7,030 nucleotides of DNA, from the NCBI GenBank assembly GCA_035558335.1, contig DATMCM010000519.1:1-7030 (forward strand), given 5' to 3'. Positions 5,537 to 7,030 of the stretch are shown here, piece by piece. Numbering within the stretch: the stretch's first letter is position 1; each line of letters begins with the position of its first letter. The notes beneath the pieces are model-generated. The model had not been told where the DNA came from. It did not search any database and saw nothing but the letters and a program-made list of their open reading frames with translations. The translations under genes were made by a program, and so were the position numbers. This DNA comes from Onstottus_B sp035558335 (lineage in GTDB: Bacteria > Acidobacteriota > Blastocatellia > UBA7656).

Positions 5537-6550
5537 CTAAGCCCTTATTAACATTTCTTCCATTGCAAGTTGCCTGTTCACGTTTCTCGCGAGCGCGAGC
5601 AGTATCTCCTGAAGCTTCTCGCTCCATTCGATGATCTGGGAAATCGTGACGGCGTCCGCAATTCGCTGAAGGCGCTCAGCCACGTCCGCGTTGATCAGTG
5701 AGGCGGGCGGTTCCCCCGCTTTCAAGTGGAATACGTCCGAGAGCATCGCGTTCAGGACGTCGAGATGATCCTGGAATTCGTCGCGTTCGAGTTTTCGCCC
5801 GAGGTACTCCGCTGCAGACATCAATCGCGCACTATCCCTCGCGAGGGATAATGACTCAAGGAGGTCGACGACTCTTTCGCGCTTCTCGCGGTATTCTTGA
5901 AGCTCAATTTCCAGAGCGCGCCCGATGCTGCCGCGCGCGAGACGCGCGATCACCGCGATCTCATCAGCCGGCCGCTTGGTAGTCAGCTTCAAGTGCGATT
6001 CGATCTCGGCAGGCGTGAGCGGCGCGAAGCTTAACATCAAACATCGAGATCGAATTGTCTCGAGCAGTGCGTAGGGCTTCGACGTGATCAGGATCAAGAG
6101 CGAAGTCTCCGGCGGCTCCTCCAGAGTCTTTAATATCGAACTCGCAGCGTCTTCTCGAAGCCATTCTGCCTCGTCAATCATAAAGACCCGCCGCCGGCCG
6201 ATGTACGGACGAAACTGCGCCTCGTTTGACATCTGCCGCATTTGGTCGATCTTGATGAATTGACTCTTCGCCTCCTTCTTAAAGTCCGGGTCCCTGCTCT
6301 CACGCAGAATGGTTTTCACGTCGGGGTGTTCGTTGCGTTCGATTTTGCGGCAAGCGAGACACGAACCGCAGCCTTCTCCAACAACCGGATTCTCACAGTT
6401 GACGGCTTGCGAAAGCGCCAGCGCAAACTGATGCTTGCCCACGCCGTCCGGCCCCGCCAGGATCAATCCCTGACCGATTCGGTCTTCGGCAACCGCGCGC
6501 CTGAGCCACTGTTTGATTCGATCGTTTCCGACCAAAGAAGAGAATGACAT
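5537..6550 (-). CDS. holB: DNA polymerase III subunit delta'
   Basis: A 337-residue clamp-loader subunit, almost the length of the E. coli protein (334). In the replisome delta' joins delta and tau/gamma to open and load the sliding clamp on primed DNA. The AAA+ region starts at residue 4 with SLVGNDRIKQWL. The P-loop is GPDGVGKH (33-40), with His where ATP-binding members have Ser/Thr. A zinc module follows with Cys 52, 61, 64 and 67 (CGSCLACRKIE). Walker B is FMIDEAEWL (123-131), LKTLEEPP is at 140-147 and SRC at 168-170 supplies the arginine finger to the neighbouring subunit. Domain III is helical and poorly conserved, ending MEEMLIRA. In E. coli delta' does not bind ATP, so the altered P-loop is normal. 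The gene converges on the MmcQ/YjbR gene and diverges from the SpoIIM-like gene. Confidence 0.96.
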   Translation of the reverse strand: MSFSSLVGNDRIKQWLRRAVAEDRIGQGLILAGPDGVGKHQFALALSQAVNCENPVVGEGCGSCLACRKIERNEHPDVKTILRESRDPDFKKEAKSQFIKIDQMRQMSNEAQFRPYIGRRRVFMIDEAEWLREDAASSILKTLEEPPETSLLILITSKPYALLETIRSRCLMLSFAPLTPAEIESHLKLTTKRPADEIAVIARLARGSIGRALEIELQEYREKRERVVDLLESLSLARDSARLMSAAEYLGRKLERDEFQDHLDVLNAMLSDVFHLKAGEPPASLINADVAERLQRIADAVTISQIIEWSEKLQEILLALARNVNRQLAMEEMLIRA

Positions 6551-6647
6551 GCTCGTTCGTTCCGTGTATCGACCTGTTCAGACGTATCTCAAACTTGATT
6601 GTAGCAATTTTTCTTTTGAAGCGCCGGGTGCTAACCTACGCGGCAGA

Positions 6648-7030
6648 ATGCTAAGCGACTTTCTCGAGCCAAGGCTCCGAAAATGGAAACGGCTTGAAGA
6701 ATTGACGACGCGGGTGTCCAGATTCAGGCTGACGGGCCTGTCGGGCGAAGAAGTACGCGAGTTTGGCCGGCTCTATCGGCGAACGGCGGCTGACCTGGCG
6801 ATCGCCCGCGAAGAGGTGCGCGACCAGCGGCTTGTGAATTATCTGAACCACCTCGTCGCGCGAGCGCACGGAGCAATCTACCGAAGCGAATCTTCAGGCT
6901 TCGGTGTCTTCGTCTCGTTCTTTCGATACGAATTTCCGTCGGTATTCAGAAAAACGTTTCGCTACACGGTTATCTCGTTCGCGGTGTTTGCGCTTTCGGC
7001 GGCTTTTGCCTATGCCGCGTGCTTCTTCGA
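6648..7030 (+). CDS. SpoIIM-family (stage II sporulation protein M-like) membrane protein, partial
   Basis: The frame from ATG 6648 stays open to the window end, 127 complete codons, so the C-terminus is cut off. The start matches the family well: FLEPRLRKWKRLEEL (5-19), LYRRTAADLAIAREE (about 42-56), VNYLNHLVARAHGAIYR (63-79), then a basic stretch YEFPSVFRKTFRY (about 93-105) leading into the first transmembrane helix, VISFAVFALSAAFAYAACFF. Family members are multi-pass membrane proteins. In Bacillus SpoIIM works in septal peptidoglycan hydrolysis during engulfment, but many non-sporulating bacteria carry this longer soluble-plus-membrane form, often beside RDD-family membrane proteins and MoxR/DUF58 genes. 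What follows here is not visible. It is divergent from holB across 97 bases, and no clear promoter or strong ribosome site was found. Confidence 0.85.
   Translation, partial: MLSDFLEPRLRKWKRLEELTTRVSRFRLTGLSGEEVREFGRLYRRTAADLAIAREEVRDQRLVNYLNHLVARAHGAIYRSESSGFGVFVSFFRYEFPSVFRKTFRYTVISFAVFALSAAFAYAACFF

Noticed and set aside
6565..6592. Possible minus-strand promoter for holB: TTGAGA (6592-6587) and GATACA (6570-6565), 16 bases apart
   Set aside because: The -35 is good but the -10 matches only three of six, so chance cannot be excluded.

Overview
The window looks like a stretch of bacterial chromosome with moderately high GC and two kinds of content: stable housekeeping or core-type genes at both ends, and an accessory patch between about 2.1 and 5.5 kb. 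The gene set (a cobalamin-type radical SAM protein, MmcQ/YjbR proteins, an ICMT-like membrane methyltransferase, a DUF4157-leader-type protein, HolB next to a SpoIIM-like protein) and the short palindromic intergenic repeat at the left edge recall Acidobacteriota of the Blastocatellia type. That placement is inference from family resemblance; no rRNA or other decisive marker is present.

Left part (1-2105): a palindromic intergenic repeat, a leader with a possible extended -10 promoter and a good ribosome binding site, then a 615-residue radical SAM protein with a CxxxCxxC cluster motif and an N-terminal B12-binding-like segment.

Middle (2106-5468): a gap of about 417 bases that is not empty. 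It contains the decayed 5' part of an MmcQ/YjbR gene (about 2281-2422), which aligns nucleotide by nucleotide with a second copy at 3764-3908. Between these two related blocks lies a 389-residue protein. It has the N-terminal leader of proteins tied to extracellular contractile injection systems (eCIS), a five-unit hexapeptide linker and a C-terminal beta-rich region, but no DUF4157 metalloprotease-like core. After it come the second MmcQ/YjbR copy, whose family-like reading frame starts upstream of any ordinary start codon, an ICMT/PEMT-family integral membrane methyltransferase, and a third, intact MmcQ/YjbR protein. Three related MmcQ/YjbR loci in 3.2 kb point to local duplication and decay around a captured gene.

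Right part (5469-7030): holB (DNA polymerase III delta' subunit) on the minus strand, converging on the accessory cluster, and a divergent SpoIIM-family membrane protein that runs off the window end.

I do not see a convincing complete new system. The parts most worth attention are the eCIS-leader protein lacking its usual core domain, and the pseudogene plus start-less paralog that bracket it.
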